A stretch of DNA of 64,000 nucleotides from contig JAAHFP010000004.1 in NCBI GenBank assembly GCA_010672925.1, positions 62,001 to 126,000 of the forward strand, given 5' to 3'. This document shows positions 17,303-26,595 of the stretch, piece by piece; the stretch's first letter is position 1, and each line of letters opens with the position of its first letter. The notes below the pieces were generated by a model. That model ran no database searches, was not told the origin of the DNA, and saw nothing but the letters and a program-made list of their open reading frames with translations. The DNA comes from Symploca sp. SIO1C2 (lineage in GTDB: Bacteria; Cyanobacteriota; Cyanobacteriia; Cyanobacteriales; Coleofasciculaceae). The position numbers and the translations under genes are program-made.

Positions 17303-20119
17303 TTAGAAAGAGGAAATTGACAAAATTATTTGAAATTCAGTACCCTTGCTAAGGTTAAGTTCAATACTACCCTCAAGTTGTTTAGTTAAGCTACGCACTA
17401 ATTGCAAGCCAACAGAATTAGAATTGTACCAGTCAAAATCTTTTGGGATACCTACACCATTATCACTAACAGTCAGAATTAACTGATTTTGCGACTGGTT
17501 GTTCTGAATACTGACACCAATTTCGCCTCCCTGTTGATCCGGAAAGGCAGATTTCAAGGAGTTGCAAACCAGTTCATTAATAATCAAACTACAAGGAAGA
17601 GCTGTTTTTGCGGTGAGTAAAACTGGCTCAGCGTTAACATTACAGTTAATAGCACGACTTTCAGCACCGTAGGAGCGACAGATATGATTAACTAGGGTTG
17701 TAACATGTTCTGGGAAGTCAATCTGAGCAGAATTATCCTCTTGATAAAGTTGCTCATGAATTTGCCAGATTGCCTTGACTCGATTCTGGCTGTCTTCAAA
17801 GAGTTTGAGAACCTGTTGCTCTCCTAATGAGCGAGAGTAAAGGTGCAGGAGATCACAAATAATTTGCAAACTGTTTTTAGTGCGATGGTGCATCTCTTGG
17901 AGCAAAGTTTTTTTCTCTTGTAAAGATTCCCTAATTTGGTTTTCTGCTTGCTTATACTCTGTGATATCTCGGCTAATAATTACTACCTGTTCAACTTGAT
18001 TTTTCTTGTTCAATACTGGACTGATGAGGTAGTGGTAATAGCGAATACCATCTACCCTTGTCAAATAAATTTCCCCACTTGTGGGTTTTCCTGTCCTCAA
18101 TACCTCTTGCCGTTGCCGCTCCAATTTTTCTCTTTCTTCTGCCGCAAAACCGAGTTTTTGCCCAGTATTGCTGACTAAATCCCCTAGCTCCCATACCCAA
18201 GCCTTTAATCCCTCAGGGTTGGCATAGAGATACTTACCTTCTCGATCTATGAGGTAGATATGATCAACAGAAGCACGCAAGATGGTATCGAAGATATTTG
18301 TTGGTTCGACCGTCTGAATTGTCAGACTTGGCTGTGGTATTGGCTCAAATTGGTGTTCGGTAATATCAGGAATCTGATTTAATGACTGTTCTGCTCGCCG
18401 TCGTTCTTCGACTTCTGCCAGTAATCGTTGGTTCGCCTCGATTAAATCAGTTGTCCGTTCCCGAATTTTGGTTTCCAGTTGTTGATTAAACTGTTGCAGT
18501 TCCTCAAGAGCCTGCTTATGTTCAGTAATATCCCTACCTTCTGAAATGAGCAGCACTACTTTTCCAGTTTCATCCCGCACAGGTTTGATGGAGAAGTCGA
18601 TGATAGCAACGGTATCTTCCGGACCAAAATGGTTAACTTCGTAACGGACAAAACGACCTGCTGCTGCCTGAGTGATCGCTTTTTGCAATCCTGCTTGGGT
18701 TGCTGGTGACATCTTCCACCAACCCGCCTCCCATAAGGGACGATGAATTACTTCTTCAGCTTGAAGTCCAGCCAACTCCAATGCTCTCTGATTGGCTTCA
18801 AGCAAGACACCTTCTGGTGACATCAGCCCAATAAACTGGAAAGTCTGGTTAAAGATAGCATGAAATTTGCGCTCACTTTCCCTTAAGGCTTGCTCCGCTT
18901 GCTTGCGTTTTTGCTGTTCTTGAGCTTCCTGGAGACTATTAGATAGATACTCAGCAATTTCCATCATAGTTCCTACTTGATACTCACTCCAGCTACGAGG
19001 AGTTGAAGCGTGAAGACTCAGTAAGCCGACGAATTTGTCTGACTGTCGCAGAGGTACAGCCAGTAGAGCTTGAGTATTGCAGGAGTGCATCCATCCAGCT
19101 AAGGGAGCCAACATCGGTTCCTGGGTAGCATCCTCGGTAATCATTAGTTCTCCTTGCCTGAGGAGGTGAAGATAATCTGGGACTGCTTTTAAGTCAGTAG
19201 CTAAGTCTTTGGGTAATTGCATCCCCGGAGGTTCACTGGCCTGGATAATCCTTAACTTGCTTTTTCCTTCAATAGTGCTGTAGCTTACACCCAAATTGGA
19301 AAAAAAATGATGAATTTTGCTAAGGGTTTGCTCGATAATTTGCTCCTGGGAAAACCCTGTAGTTTTAGCAGTGGAGATAGCATTAATCAACTGGAGACAG
19401 ATTTGGCTCTCTTGAAGTCCCTGTTGTACTTGTAACCTTTTAGTGATTTCTGCCTGAAGCTGTTCGTTCGCTTGTCGTAGTTGCTCAGTACGCTCCTGAA
19501 CTCTGGCTTCTAGTTCTTGGTTAAGTTTTTGCCGTTCTGCTTCAGCTCGCTGACTTTCTAAAAGTACTGTTTGGGATTGTTGTGCTGCTTCCGCTTGTCT
19601 AATCGCGCTCTTGATTTGTAATGTCAGATGCTTGAGTAAGTCCACTTCTGAGTTAGACCATTGCTTCGGACCAGAGCATTGATGAGCGATTAACAATCCC
19701 CATAGGCTATTTCCTGGTAAAATGGGGATTACTACGTTGGCACGTACTTGGAGCTTAGTTAAAAGTCCCAAGTGACACGGACGAATATTGCTCTTGTTGA
19801 CATCTGATATTGCTCTAACACGACCTTGCTGATAGCGCTGAGCCCATTTTGTTTTAAAACAGGGGTCATCAATAACTTGGCTCAACAGAGGTATCCAGCC
19901 AGAAGCAACAGACTCAATCATGACATAGCCACTCCAATCGGGATTGAAACGGTAAATCAACAATCGGTCGATTTGGAGTAGCTCCCGCATATCGGTGACG
20001 GCAGTGTTCAGGATGTAATCTAAATCCAGAAACTGACGAATTTTGCGGGTAATTGCTCCAAAGCGCTCAATAAGAGGCTCAGAAGAAGTAGGAGGATCAG
20101 AGGAACTGCTGGGTTGCAT
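17303..20119 (-). CDS. Cyanobacteriochrome-type GAF/PAS sensor histidine kinase (HisKA_2)
   Basis: 938 residues. The first GAF domain (~18-175) carries both cyanobacteriochrome cysteines: Cys87 in the DPCF motif (DXCF type) and Cys115-His116 in NIRPCHLGLL, followed by VRANVVIPIL and LWGLLIAHQC. A coiled coil, a second GAF without these residues (~240-400), a PAS (~410-535), a coiled coil and a second PAS (~600-725) follow. The kinase core is HisKA_2 type (EMHHRTKNSLQ, His744), then an HATPase (NELVCNSLKSAF, DNGVGIP). DXCF cyanobacteriochromes bind phycoviolobilin/phycocyanobilin and sense blue-green light; photochemistry here is inferred. No receiver gene is adjacent. Confidence 0.85.
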   Translation of the reverse strand: MQPSSSSDPPTSSEPLIERFGAITRKIRQFLDLDYILNTAVTDMRELLQIDRLLIYRFNPDWSGYVMIESVASGWIPLLSQVIDDPCFKTKWAQRYQQGRVRAISDVNKSNIRPCHLGLLTKLQVRANVVIPILPGNSLWGLLIAHQCSGPKQWSNSEVDLLKHLTLQIKSAIRQAEAAQQSQTVLLESQRAEAERQKLNQELEARVQERTEQLRQANEQLQAEITKRLQVQQGLQESQICLQLINAISTAKTTGFSQEQIIEQTLSKIHHFFSNLGVSYSTIEGKSKLRIIQASEPPGMQLPKDLATDLKAVPDYLHLLRQGELMITEDATQEPMLAPLAGWMHSCNTQALLAVPLRQSDKFVGLLSLHASTPRSWSEYQVGTMMEIAEYLSNSLQEAQEQQKRKQAEQALRESERKFHAIFNQTFQFIGLMSPEGVLLEANQRALELAGLQAEEVIHRPLWEAGWWKMSPATQAGLQKAITQAAAGRFVRYEVNHFGPEDTVAIIDFSIKPVRDETGKVVLLISEGRDITEHKQALEELQQFNQQLETKIRERTTDLIEANQRLLAEVEERRRAEQSLNQIPDITEHQFEPIPQPSLTIQTVEPTNIFDTILRASVDHIYLIDREGKYLYANPEGLKAWVWELGDLVSNTGQKLGFAAEEREKLERQRQEVLRTGKPTSGEIYLTRVDGIRYYHYLISPVLNKKNQVEQVVIISRDITEYKQAENQIRESLQEKKTLLQEMHHRTKNSLQIICDLLHLYSRSLGEQQVLKLFEDSQNRVKAIWQIHEQLYQEDNSAQIDFPEHVTTLVNHICRSYGAESRAINCNVNAEPVLLTAKTALPCSLIINELVCNSLKSAFPDQQGGEIGVSIQNNQSQNQLILTVSDNGVGIPKDFDWYNSNSVGLQLVRSLTKQLEGSIELNLSKGTEFQIILSISSF

Positions 20120-20538
20120 GAATATATTTTACGGGGAACTATGTATTAAAAATTTACTTAATATTTATTCAAGTTTTATGGTCGTCCTATCCTAGAATCC
20201 ATCCGAGAAAACCCCTACAAAGGTTGGGGATCGAGACGGGGCAGTATTTTTAAGATACATGACTATTATGAGAAGGCGTAGGAAATTTCTTCGTCAAAAG
20301 TATTAGAGCTAGCTTGGGAATGGGCATTGGTGACAAGTTAAGGCAAAATCGTCGTTGTCAAGGGAGCGGAGGAGCAGAGGAGCAGAGGAGCAGAGGAGCA
20401 GAGGAGCGGAGGAAGAAGAATACAATTTTCTGACACCCTTGGGTTATTTCCATATATAGGTTTTTTGAAAACCACTACGCCATATATGGGAGTTGACAAA
20501 ATACACGACCTTTTAACTTGTCACCATTGGGGAATACT
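20120..20538. other. Intergenic region with GGAGCAGAG minisatellite and a possible gene remnant
   Basis: At 20357-20411 GGAGCAGAG-type nonamers repeat about six times. At ~20200-20335 the plus strand can be read as IRENPYKGWGSRRGSIFK, then a stop after IHDYYEKA, then EISSSKVLELAWEWALVTS. This looks protein-like but I do not recognise it, so it may be a gene remnant. A pair of CCATATATAGG/CCATATATGGG sequences lies at ~20450-20490. Confidence 0.4.
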
Positions 20539-20973
20539 TTAACGAATCAGATAGGTGCGCCAGCTACTTGGTTTACCTTGCTCAATTGCTTGAGGTACAG
20601 CTAGACGCCAAGTTTTACCCTCTTTCTGTAGTTGTAGGTAGATATCGAAGAGATTGTTCTGCTGAGTCACCCGCTGTCTTGGCAAATCGATAGTGAGACT
20701 GTATGTACCCAAAACACGGTAAGTGGCTAAATCTTCAATGAAGAAAGGTTCGATTTGTTTGAGTTTCACCTGAGTGATGTCAAATTGGGAAGGGGGGGAT
20801 TGTAACCGTTGAGTTAGCTGCTGCTGAGTTTGACTTACCTGAAATGCGATCGCTTTTTGCACTAGTTGCTTCGTTGGTGCTAGTCCGAGAGTAGGAGTAT
20901 TTGTTCCACAGGAACTCAGCATCCAAGAGATGGTTAAAATGGTACTGATGAGCAATTGGGTAATTCTAGGCAT
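20539..20973 (-). CDS. Small lipoprotein of unknown function
   Basis: 144 residues. The N-terminus is a lipoprotein signal peptide (MPRITQLLISTILTISWM) with lipobox LSSC and Cys22 as the lipidation site. The mature part has mixed alpha/beta character with a QTQQQLTQRLQSPPSQFDI segment and a KTWRLAVPQAIE strand. This resembles small secreted cyanobacterial proteins that I know only as hypothetical. It is divergent from the membrane-protein gene at 21072. Confidence 0.7.
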   Translation of the reverse strand: MPRITQLLISTILTISWMLSSCGTNTPTLGLAPTKQLVQKAIAFQVSQTQQQLTQRLQSPPSQFDITQVKLKQIEPFFIEDLATYRVLGTYSLTIDLPRQRVTQQNNLFDIYLQLQKEGKTWRLAVPQAIEQGKPSSWRTYLIR

Positions 20974-21071
20974 ACTGGTTGAGGAATCGGAAATTGGCCT
21001 CGCTTTGCTGCTGCACTTAGTGCTGCTTAGATTAGTTATATTAGTTGTAGGTGTAATTAATATGATTGTAA

Positions 21072-21752
21072 ATGCAACTTAAATTTTTGTTTAAATTACT
21101 CAAGACTGGAATAAATCATGTATATAAACATCCTTTTGTTATTATCTTAAACAGTAGTATTATACTACTGTTTTTGATGTTAACAGTTTATGTCAAGACG
21201 GGTGGAGATAACTGGCGGAGATCTCAGCTAATAGTTCAATTATTTGCAGAGCCGTTTACTTCCCACAGACCACTACAGAGCTATTTAACCAATCTCTCTG
21301 AAATATTATGGTGTTTTTCTTTGGCAATTTGTTCTTTCAGTGTCGGTTTAATTAACAATATTCAACCTAAACGCCTAACCAATCGCTTTATTTTTTGTTC
21401 AGCAATTATATTGGCAATATTGTTGATTGATGATATATTTAGGATTACTTTAATAGGCTACGAGTTTTTTGGTATACCTAAATTATTCACATCTCTAGTC
21501 TATGGCACTGTCATTATTGCTTACAGCATCTTCTTTCGCCGCAAAATAGCATCGACTCCTTACTTACTGTTGCTAATTGCTTTTGGTTTATTTGTTATCT
21601 CCAGCTTAGTAAGTTCCTTATCTTTGCCAGGTCAAGGTACTCCAGCGATGTTGGAGGATGGAACTAAACTATTAGCTTTAGTTAACTTAGCATATTACTT
21701 TTGGTACGTCTGTCAAAATGAAGTACTCTCAGCCAAGACTAAGACTTGGTGA
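21072..21752 (+). CDS. Multi-pass membrane protein of unknown function
   Basis: 226 residues with about six hydrophobic segments (near 22-42, 80-100, 108-125, 135-155, 160-182, 200-215) and no soluble domain. I recognise no family. The ATG at 21072 has no clear ribosome site. The coding region is AT-rich relative to neighbours, with a TTA/ATT-heavy codon choice, which may indicate acquisition. It lies divergent to the lipoprotein gene. Confidence 0.6.
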   Translation: MQLKFLFKLLKTGINHVYKHPFVIILNSSIILLFLMLTVYVKTGGDNWRRSQLIVQLFAEPFTSHRPLQSYLTNLSEILWCFSLAICSFSVGLINNIQPKRLTNRFIFCSAIILAILLIDDIFRITLIGYEFFGIPKLFTSLVYGTVIIAYSIFFRRKIASTPYLLLLIAFGLFVISSLVSSLSLPGQGTPAMLEDGTKLLALVNLAYYFWYVCQNEVLSAKTKTW

Positions 21753-21951
21753 AATAATAAGCGCCTAACGGCGCTGGAAATGGGGAATAGGAAAAAATTC
21801 CGCGTTGAAAAAAATGGAAAAGCAAGTCAGCTTCTCTTGGCTCCTTCTGTTTCCTATCAGGCGCTCTTAATAAACAATATCTGTCCCTATTTCCTATTCC
21901 CTGTTGCCTAGTTTCTCGATAGTAATAAATTAAGAGTCTTATTACTTATTA

Positions 21952-22683
21952 TTAGTACTTAGTTGTTCCATAAACAGTTTCCCCCTCAGGCATAACAGCA
22001 AACTCTAGATCAGCGCCACTAAAATTAGTACTATCGAGGGTAGCACCACGCAAATTGGCATAACGCATTCTGGCATTACTAAAATCAGTACCAGTTAGAT
22101 TTGCTTCTTGCAGACGTGTTCCGTACAAAAAAGCTCCAGTAAAATTAGCATTTTGTAGCTGAGAACCAATCAGATCCGCATCTCGAAGCTCACTACCTCT
22201 GAGATTAGCATTACTTAAATCAGCATTAGAAAACCTGGCATTGAAGAGATTAGCTTCAGTCAAGTTAGCACCTTTCAATTCGCTATTATCAAACTGAGCA
22301 CCATGTAAGTCAGCCTTAGTTAAGTTGGCATCATTTAAACGGACACCCTGGAGATTAGCATCGATCATTTTGGTATCAGTGAGATTAGCACCAGAGAGGT
22401 CACTATTCCTAAAATCAGCCCCTGTCAAGTCAATACCACTTAAATCAACGTCACGTATATTGCAGCCAAAGCACCTCTTTGTTTTCAGGATTTTATCAAT
22501 ACTTTTTTTCTTAGATGCTAACGGCTGTAGCTGATTAGTCACTTTTGTAATTTGTTGTTTAGCTGCATCAATTGGCTCAGATTCTAGTAAAGCATTAACC
22601 TGTTCGCCTCCTGTAATCAGGACGAGAATGATTGCAGGTACACCCAACAGCATGGCAATTATTAAGATGAGTTTGGAATTCAT
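21952..22683 (-). CDS. Membrane-anchored pentapeptide-repeat protein
   Basis: 243 residues. An N-terminal hydrophobic segment (LILIIAMLLGVPAIILVLIT) is followed by a short helical stalk (~35-65), a CFGC motif, then about thirty A(D/N)LxG-type pentapeptides (DLSGIDLTGADFRNSDLSGA onward) to the C-terminus. These form a right-handed square beta-helix. The TKRCFGCN entry into the helix is common in cyanobacterial pentapeptide proteins. The repeat part probably faces the periplasm or thylakoid lumen. Partners are unknown. Confidence 0.85.
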   Translation of the reverse strand: MNSKLILIIAMLLGVPAIILVLITGGEQVNALLESEPIDAAKQQITKVTNQLQPLASKKKSIDKILKTKRCFGCNIRDVDLSGIDLTGADFRNSDLSGANLTDTKMIDANLQGVRLNDANLTKADLHGAQFDNSELKGANLTEANLFNARFSNADLSNANLRGSELRDADLIGSQLQNANFTGAFLYGTRLQEANLTGTDFSNARMRYANLRGATLDSTNFSGADLEFAVMPEGETVYGTTKY

Positions 22684-23029
22684 AGGGCAATCCTCTTAAG
22701 AATTGTTTGACTTAATAGAATAATTGTGTTATTTTTTCGTCTTTCAGTAACAGTAATTTTGGTTATTCAGATAGATATTGTTGCAGTTGATGTTAAAAAA
22801 ATGTTGTACATGAAGACCTCCAAGTCTAGATTAATCGACCAATTTACTGATTGACAGCACTAATAGTTTAAACTTTCAGGAAAGTTTATGGCAAGTTCTG
22901 ATAAAGACATTTTTTACTACAAAAAAAGGAAATAACCCTTGAGCATTGCTTATTATTTATTAGGACAAAATAAGGCAATATTACAGCAGTAATCCAAAAT
23001 AATCCCAAATAGATTTAATAACTAAAAAA
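22684..23029. other. AT-rich gene-free region
   Basis: No gene, strong hairpin or repeat is recognised. It lies upstream of the pentapeptide gene and downstream of the next minus-strand gene, so it should contain the pentapeptide promoter. Confidence 0.4.
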
Positions 23030-23323
23030 CTATTTTCCAGATAATGCTGCATCAAAAATACCCATTTCTTCCAAGTTCAAATCTTCTAATAAATCATACA
23101 GTATCTTGAATAGCATCACTGCTTGAATTATTTTTTGCAACTCATCTTCGGGAATAGCCATTACTTGTGCAGGAGACCAATTTTTCAATAACTGACTAGA
23201 AAAATGTTGCGTAAGCTCTACTTGATCTAACTCTTGTAAAATACTTTTACTTTCAACTAAGTTATTTAATGTTTTTGATATACGGTTAATAACTGCAGAT
23301 TGTTCTACTGAAAATCTATCCAT
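23030..23323 (-). CDS. Small protein of unknown function
   Basis: 97 residues, helical and acidic at the C-terminus (ILYDLLEDLNLEEMGIFDAA). A good ribosome site (GGAGGATGTAATG) supports the ATG at 23323. The NWSPAQVMAIPEDELQKIIQ stretch suggests a small regulatory or adaptor fold, but I recognise no family. It is followed by an AT-rich region and preceded by a MITE-like inverted repeat. Confidence 0.6.
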   Translation of the reverse strand: MDRFSVEQSAVINRISKTLNNLVESKSILQELDQVELTQHFSSQLLKNWSPAQVMAIPEDELQKIIQAVMLFKILYDLLEDLNLEEMGIFDAALSGK

Positions 23324-23357
23324 TACATCCTCCGCTGTGAGAGAGTTTATTGGGCTT

Positions 23358-23462
23358 ATACCAAATCCGGTTAAGACACAAAATATTCAATTGCCCCTTC
23401 AGTCCCCCAATTCTGGGGGACTTTAAATTATTTTTCCCTGATATGAGAACCTGATTTGGTAT
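23358..23462. mobile_element. MITE-like element with ATACCAAATC terminal repeats
   Basis: ATACCAAATCCGGTT (23358-23372) and AACCTGATTTGGTAT (23448-23462) are inverted repeats matching 14 of 15 positions, bounding 105 bp. An internal hairpin AGTCCCCC...GGGGGACT lies at 23401-23422. TTA occurs on both outer sides and could be a target duplication but is too short to be sure. No coding capacity is present. Confidence 0.6.
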
Positions 23463-24023
23463 TAGAAGTACTTTGCTTGGCTCTGAATGGTACTTAGTAA
23501 GGCTGAAACTCAAGCTTGGAGGGAAAAGAGATACATTACGAATAGGGCGGAGCATTTTGGGAAAGCAAAGAATTTGTTTTTGCAATCAAACGAAGAAAGC
23601 GATTGTTTGTCGTTGCCCTTAACCCCAACTTAGGAATTTACCTATATTCGCACTTATCAAGCGTATTATTCCCTTATAGCCTTGCACAAGCTTGGTATAA
23701 AATAACTCAAGCAGCATTCTTTCTAGGTGGTATTGCCTAGATGAAATAAAGTGGGTAATGGAGCAGGATTGTTTAGGAGTCTTTTGAGTAAATCAGATGA
23801 CTCTGTATAAAGTTGCCTCAAGATTGTCAGGGTTTTACACATATTTAATTTCTCTGTCAAAATATTATATATATGCAATATCCTTTCTTTCAAAAGGTTA
23901 GCATAGGTGTTGGGTGTTAGGTGGTCGATGGTAGGTGTTAGGGGTAATTTTCTATCCTCTGATAGTCCATTTCATTGTCTTCCCTACCTCTCTAGTTTTG
24001 CTTATTCCTTTATCTCCTTATCA
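23463..24023. other. Gene-free region upstream of moaD
   Basis: No gene is recognised in ~560 bp. A GGTGTTAGG-type tract lies at ~23905-23942, immediately before the moaD leader. The open frame reading into moaD from 23907 is low-complexity and is not counted as coding. Confidence 0.4.
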
Positions 24024-24284
24024 ATGACTCAACCTTTACTAACCATTACTGTTAAACTATTTGCTGCCTATCAAGATGCCTCCGGTGTTCCAGAAATGAA
24101 ACTGGAATTTCCTGGCAACACGCCAGTATCAGCAGTGCAACAGCACCTGTTAGCTAAATATCCAGAACTTGAACCATGGCGTAATCTCACCCGCTTTGGT
24201 ATCAATCTTCAATTTGTCGAACCAGATACCATTCTTCAAGATGGAGATGAGGTAGTTTTAGTTCCACCCGTTAGTGGCGGGTGA
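24024..24284 (+). CDS. moaD: MoaD-like sulfur carrier, small subunit of molybdopterin synthase
   Basis: 86 residues with the ubiquitin-like fold of MoaD/ThiS (TITVKLFAAYQDASGVPE, DTILQDGDEVVLVPPV) and the essential C-terminal SGG. The terminal glycine is adenylated and thiocarboxylated and donates sulfur during molybdopterin synthesis. The ATG at 24024 is the natural start; upstream sequence in frame is repeat-derived. No other moa gene is in the window. Confidence 0.85.
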   Translation: MTQPLLTITVKLFAAYQDASGVPEMKLEFPGNTPVSAVQQHLLAKYPELEPWRNLTRFGINLQFVEPDTILQDGDEVVLVPPVSGG

Positions 24285-24317
24285 CAAGAGTGGAGGGTGT
24301 GGGGAAATGGGGAGATG

Positions 24318-24432
24318 GGGGAGCTGAGGGAGCTGAGGGAGCTGGGGGAGCTGGGGGAGCTGAGGGAGCTGAGGGAGCTGGGGGAGCTGGGGGAGCTGAG
24401 GGAGCTGGGGGAGCTGAGGGAGCTGGGGGAGT
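24318..24432. repeat. Nonamer minisatellite (GGAGCTGAG/GGAGCTGGG)
   Basis: About thirteen tandem copies of a 9-bp unit alternating GGAGCTGAG and GGAGCTGGG. It lies between the convergent moaD and kaiC genes. Related nonamers are inside the element at 17131 and at 20357. Confidence 0.9.
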
Positions 24433-24555
24433 AAGATAAATTAAGACTTGTGCAAAAAATGGGATGATTTATTTCTTGGAGTTCTATAAAAGGAATAAAC
24501 AAGTACAATCCTCTTTTCTCCTGCCACCTGCCACCTGCCACCTACCACCTACCAC

Positions 24556-26112
24556 CTAATCTCCTGTTGACAAGTCACGAACTCCTTTGACAATCCGAGA
24601 TAGCTCACTTTTTTCATCAGTAGTCAGGCGAGTAGGAGAACCACTAATAATTCCTTCATAATGACGGAAAGAATCTTTGATTTCTGGGCCATCTTTGCTG
24701 ATTGTGTATTCGCGAATACCTGTATCGTGCCAAGAACCGCGCATTTTGAAAACGTTGAGAGCACGAGACATTTGCCCACGAATCTCAACATATTGCAGCA
24801 TCAAAATCGTGTCAGTAATCGTAGAAATATGGGAGTCTGTAATTGAATGGGAGCCCATAAACTGGTCTGTGGTATTCGTGAAGAAGCCGGTGATTTCTTC
24901 TTGTTTAGCGTAGCCAGTAACTCCAATGACAAACTGTCGGAAGGCGTTATTGCTTACTCCCCGTGCTAAAGCTGAGAGGGAATCAATAGCGATGCAAGAG
25001 GGTTTAAAATCGGCAATCTCTAATTTAATGATTTGTAGATGATCTTCTAATCCTGCTGATTCTGGGTAAGCACAAATAATTCTCAGTAGATCCTTGCGCT
25101 CCATTTCTTCAAAATTGATGCCCCAGGAATTAGCATTACGAGATAGCTGGGCACGAGATTCTTCATAGGCAAAGAGAATAGCACGCTCACCATGTAAACA
25201 AGCATTCTGGATAAACTTGCTCACTAACAAAGTTTTTCCCGTACCTGTAGCCCCAGTTGCCAAGATAATTGAATCTTTGAAAAAACCTCCACCACACATT
25301 TCATCAAGGGTATTAACACCGGAAGATACCCGTACATTGGAAGAACGCTGGGTGAGTTGCATTGCTCCTAAGGGGAAGATGTTAATACCATCGTTAGTAA
25401 TGGTGAACGGATATTCTCCTTTCATGTGGGTTGTGCCCCGCAATTTGAGAATTTCAATAGTGCGACGGCGGCGCTCCCCTTCCAGGGCATTACGAACAAT
25501 CACTACATTATCTGAGACAAATTCTTCTACCCCAAATCTTGCCACTGGTCCGTACTCATCTACCCTCTCTGTAGTCATTACTGTAGTTACACCAATTTGT
25601 TTGAGACGAGCAACTAAGCGAAAAATTTCCCGTCGTACTAATGAGGCGGCATCATATTGCTGAAAAATGGCAGTTATGGAGTCAATGGAAACCCGCTTTG
25701 CTTTGTATTTACGAATGGCATACTGAATTCGTTCAATTAAAGCAGAAAGGTCAAAGTTCCCTACTACTGCTTGTCCTTCTGGATCTGGGGAAGCGTCTAA
25801 AATAAACAGCTTGCCATCATTGACTAATTGCTGTAAATCCCAGCCCAGGCTATAAGAATTTTTAATGATATCAGTGGGAGATTCTTCAAAGGTAACAAAT
25901 ACACCAGCCTCATCAAAGTTAGTGATACCACTGTAAAGAAATTGTACGGCAAACAGCGTCTTTCCTGTGCCAGATGTACCGCTAACCAAAGTCGTTCTAC
26001 CAACTGGGAGTCCCCCATAACTGATATCATCGAAGCCTTCGATTAATGTCCGTATTTTCTGCACTCCCACTGGTTCTGGCGGGCTCTGTTCAGTTTTATT
26101 AATCTGATTCAT
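24556..26112 (-). CDS. kaiC: Circadian clock protein KaiC
   Basis: 518 residues: two RecA-like domains in tandem. CI has the P-loop GTSGTGKT (Lys51) and catalytic Glu76-Glu77 (FVTFEE). CII has GATGTGKT (Lys293) and Glu317-Glu318. The autophosphorylation pair is Ser430-Thr431 in ITDSHISTITDTI, one residue offset from Ser431/Thr432 of Synechococcus elongatus. The C-terminal tail that KaiA binds is present (DSFRHYEGIISGSP). KaiC forms a hexamer whose ATPase and phosphorylation cycle keeps 24-h time. It is the last gene of kaiA-kaiB-kaiC on this strand, 129 bp after kaiB. Confidence 0.99.
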   Translation of the reverse strand: MNQINKTEQSPPEPVGVQKIRTLIEGFDDISYGGLPVGRTTLVSGTSGTGKTLFAVQFLYSGITNFDEAGVFVTFEESPTDIIKNSYSLGWDLQQLVNDGKLFILDASPDPEGQAVVGNFDLSALIERIQYAIRKYKAKRVSIDSITAIFQQYDAASLVRREIFRLVARLKQIGVTTVMTTERVDEYGPVARFGVEEFVSDNVVIVRNALEGERRRRTIEILKLRGTTHMKGEYPFTITNDGINIFPLGAMQLTQRSSNVRVSSGVNTLDEMCGGGFFKDSIILATGATGTGKTLLVSKFIQNACLHGERAILFAYEESRAQLSRNANSWGINFEEMERKDLLRIICAYPESAGLEDHLQIIKLEIADFKPSCIAIDSLSALARGVSNNAFRQFVIGVTGYAKQEEITGFFTNTTDQFMGSHSITDSHISTITDTILMLQYVEIRGQMSRALNVFKMRGSWHDTGIREYTISKDGPEIKDSFRHYEGIISGSPTRLTTDEKSELSRIVKGVRDLSTGD

Positions 26113-26241
26113 ATGTTGGCTTAATATATTTTATTCAAAAAGCAATTTTGCTTGTCATTGAATCTTTGTTACATAACAATACCTTAGAATTTTATAATAA
26201 AGAGAGGAAATCTAAAGTATTAAGTAAATTATTAAATTTAA

Positions 26242-26556
26242 CTAAAAATCTAATTCTTCTTCACTGAGTTCTTCATAAAGAAGATCTAAGCCAATTAAAA
26301 CTTTTTCCCTGTCTGAGAGGTCACCAATTATTTTGCGGACGGGAGGCGGTAAGACTTTTGACAGGGTTGGGGTAGCTAAAATTTTATCTTCCTCTGCTAG
26401 TTGAGGATTTTTGAGCACATCAATTACTTTCAGGGCATAGGCTCCTTTAAACTCTTGTTCTAGGATATTTTTTAGCATTTTTAATGCCCTAATAGAATGG
26501 GTGGTATTCCCAGCAACATAGAGCTTGAGGACATAAGTTTTTTTTAGTGAACTCAT
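26242..26556 (-). CDS. kaiB: Circadian clock protein KaiB
   Basis: 104 residues from the ATG at 26556 ([20 protein letters not shown]), close to the 102 of S. elongatus. The frame extends six codons further upstream but those are not family sequence. Motifs [32 protein letters not shown] and [20 protein letters not shown] are all present. The acidic C-terminus ([11 protein letters not shown]) is typical. KaiB switches fold to bind the CI ring of phosphorylated KaiC and sequesters KaiA. Thirty-nine bp separate it from kaiA. Confidence 0.98.
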   Translation of the reverse strand: MSSLKKTYVLKLYVAGNTTHSIRALKMLKNILEQEFKGAYALKVIDVLKNPQLAEEDKILATPTLSKVLPPPVRKIIGDLSDREKVLIGLDLLYEELSEEELDF

Positions 26557-26595
26557 AAGGAAAGCAGTTAACAATTATACAAAAACAGAACGAGG

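Noticed and set aside
23316-23585. Minus-strand open frame of 89 codons overlapping the small gene start
   Set aside because: It spans a MITE-like element and a CCCCCAATTCTGGGGG hairpin and has no ribosome site or protein-like composition.
24236-24541. Minus-strand frame with SSLSSPSSPSS repeats
   Set aside because: Translation of the GGAGCTGRG minisatellite; no start signal.
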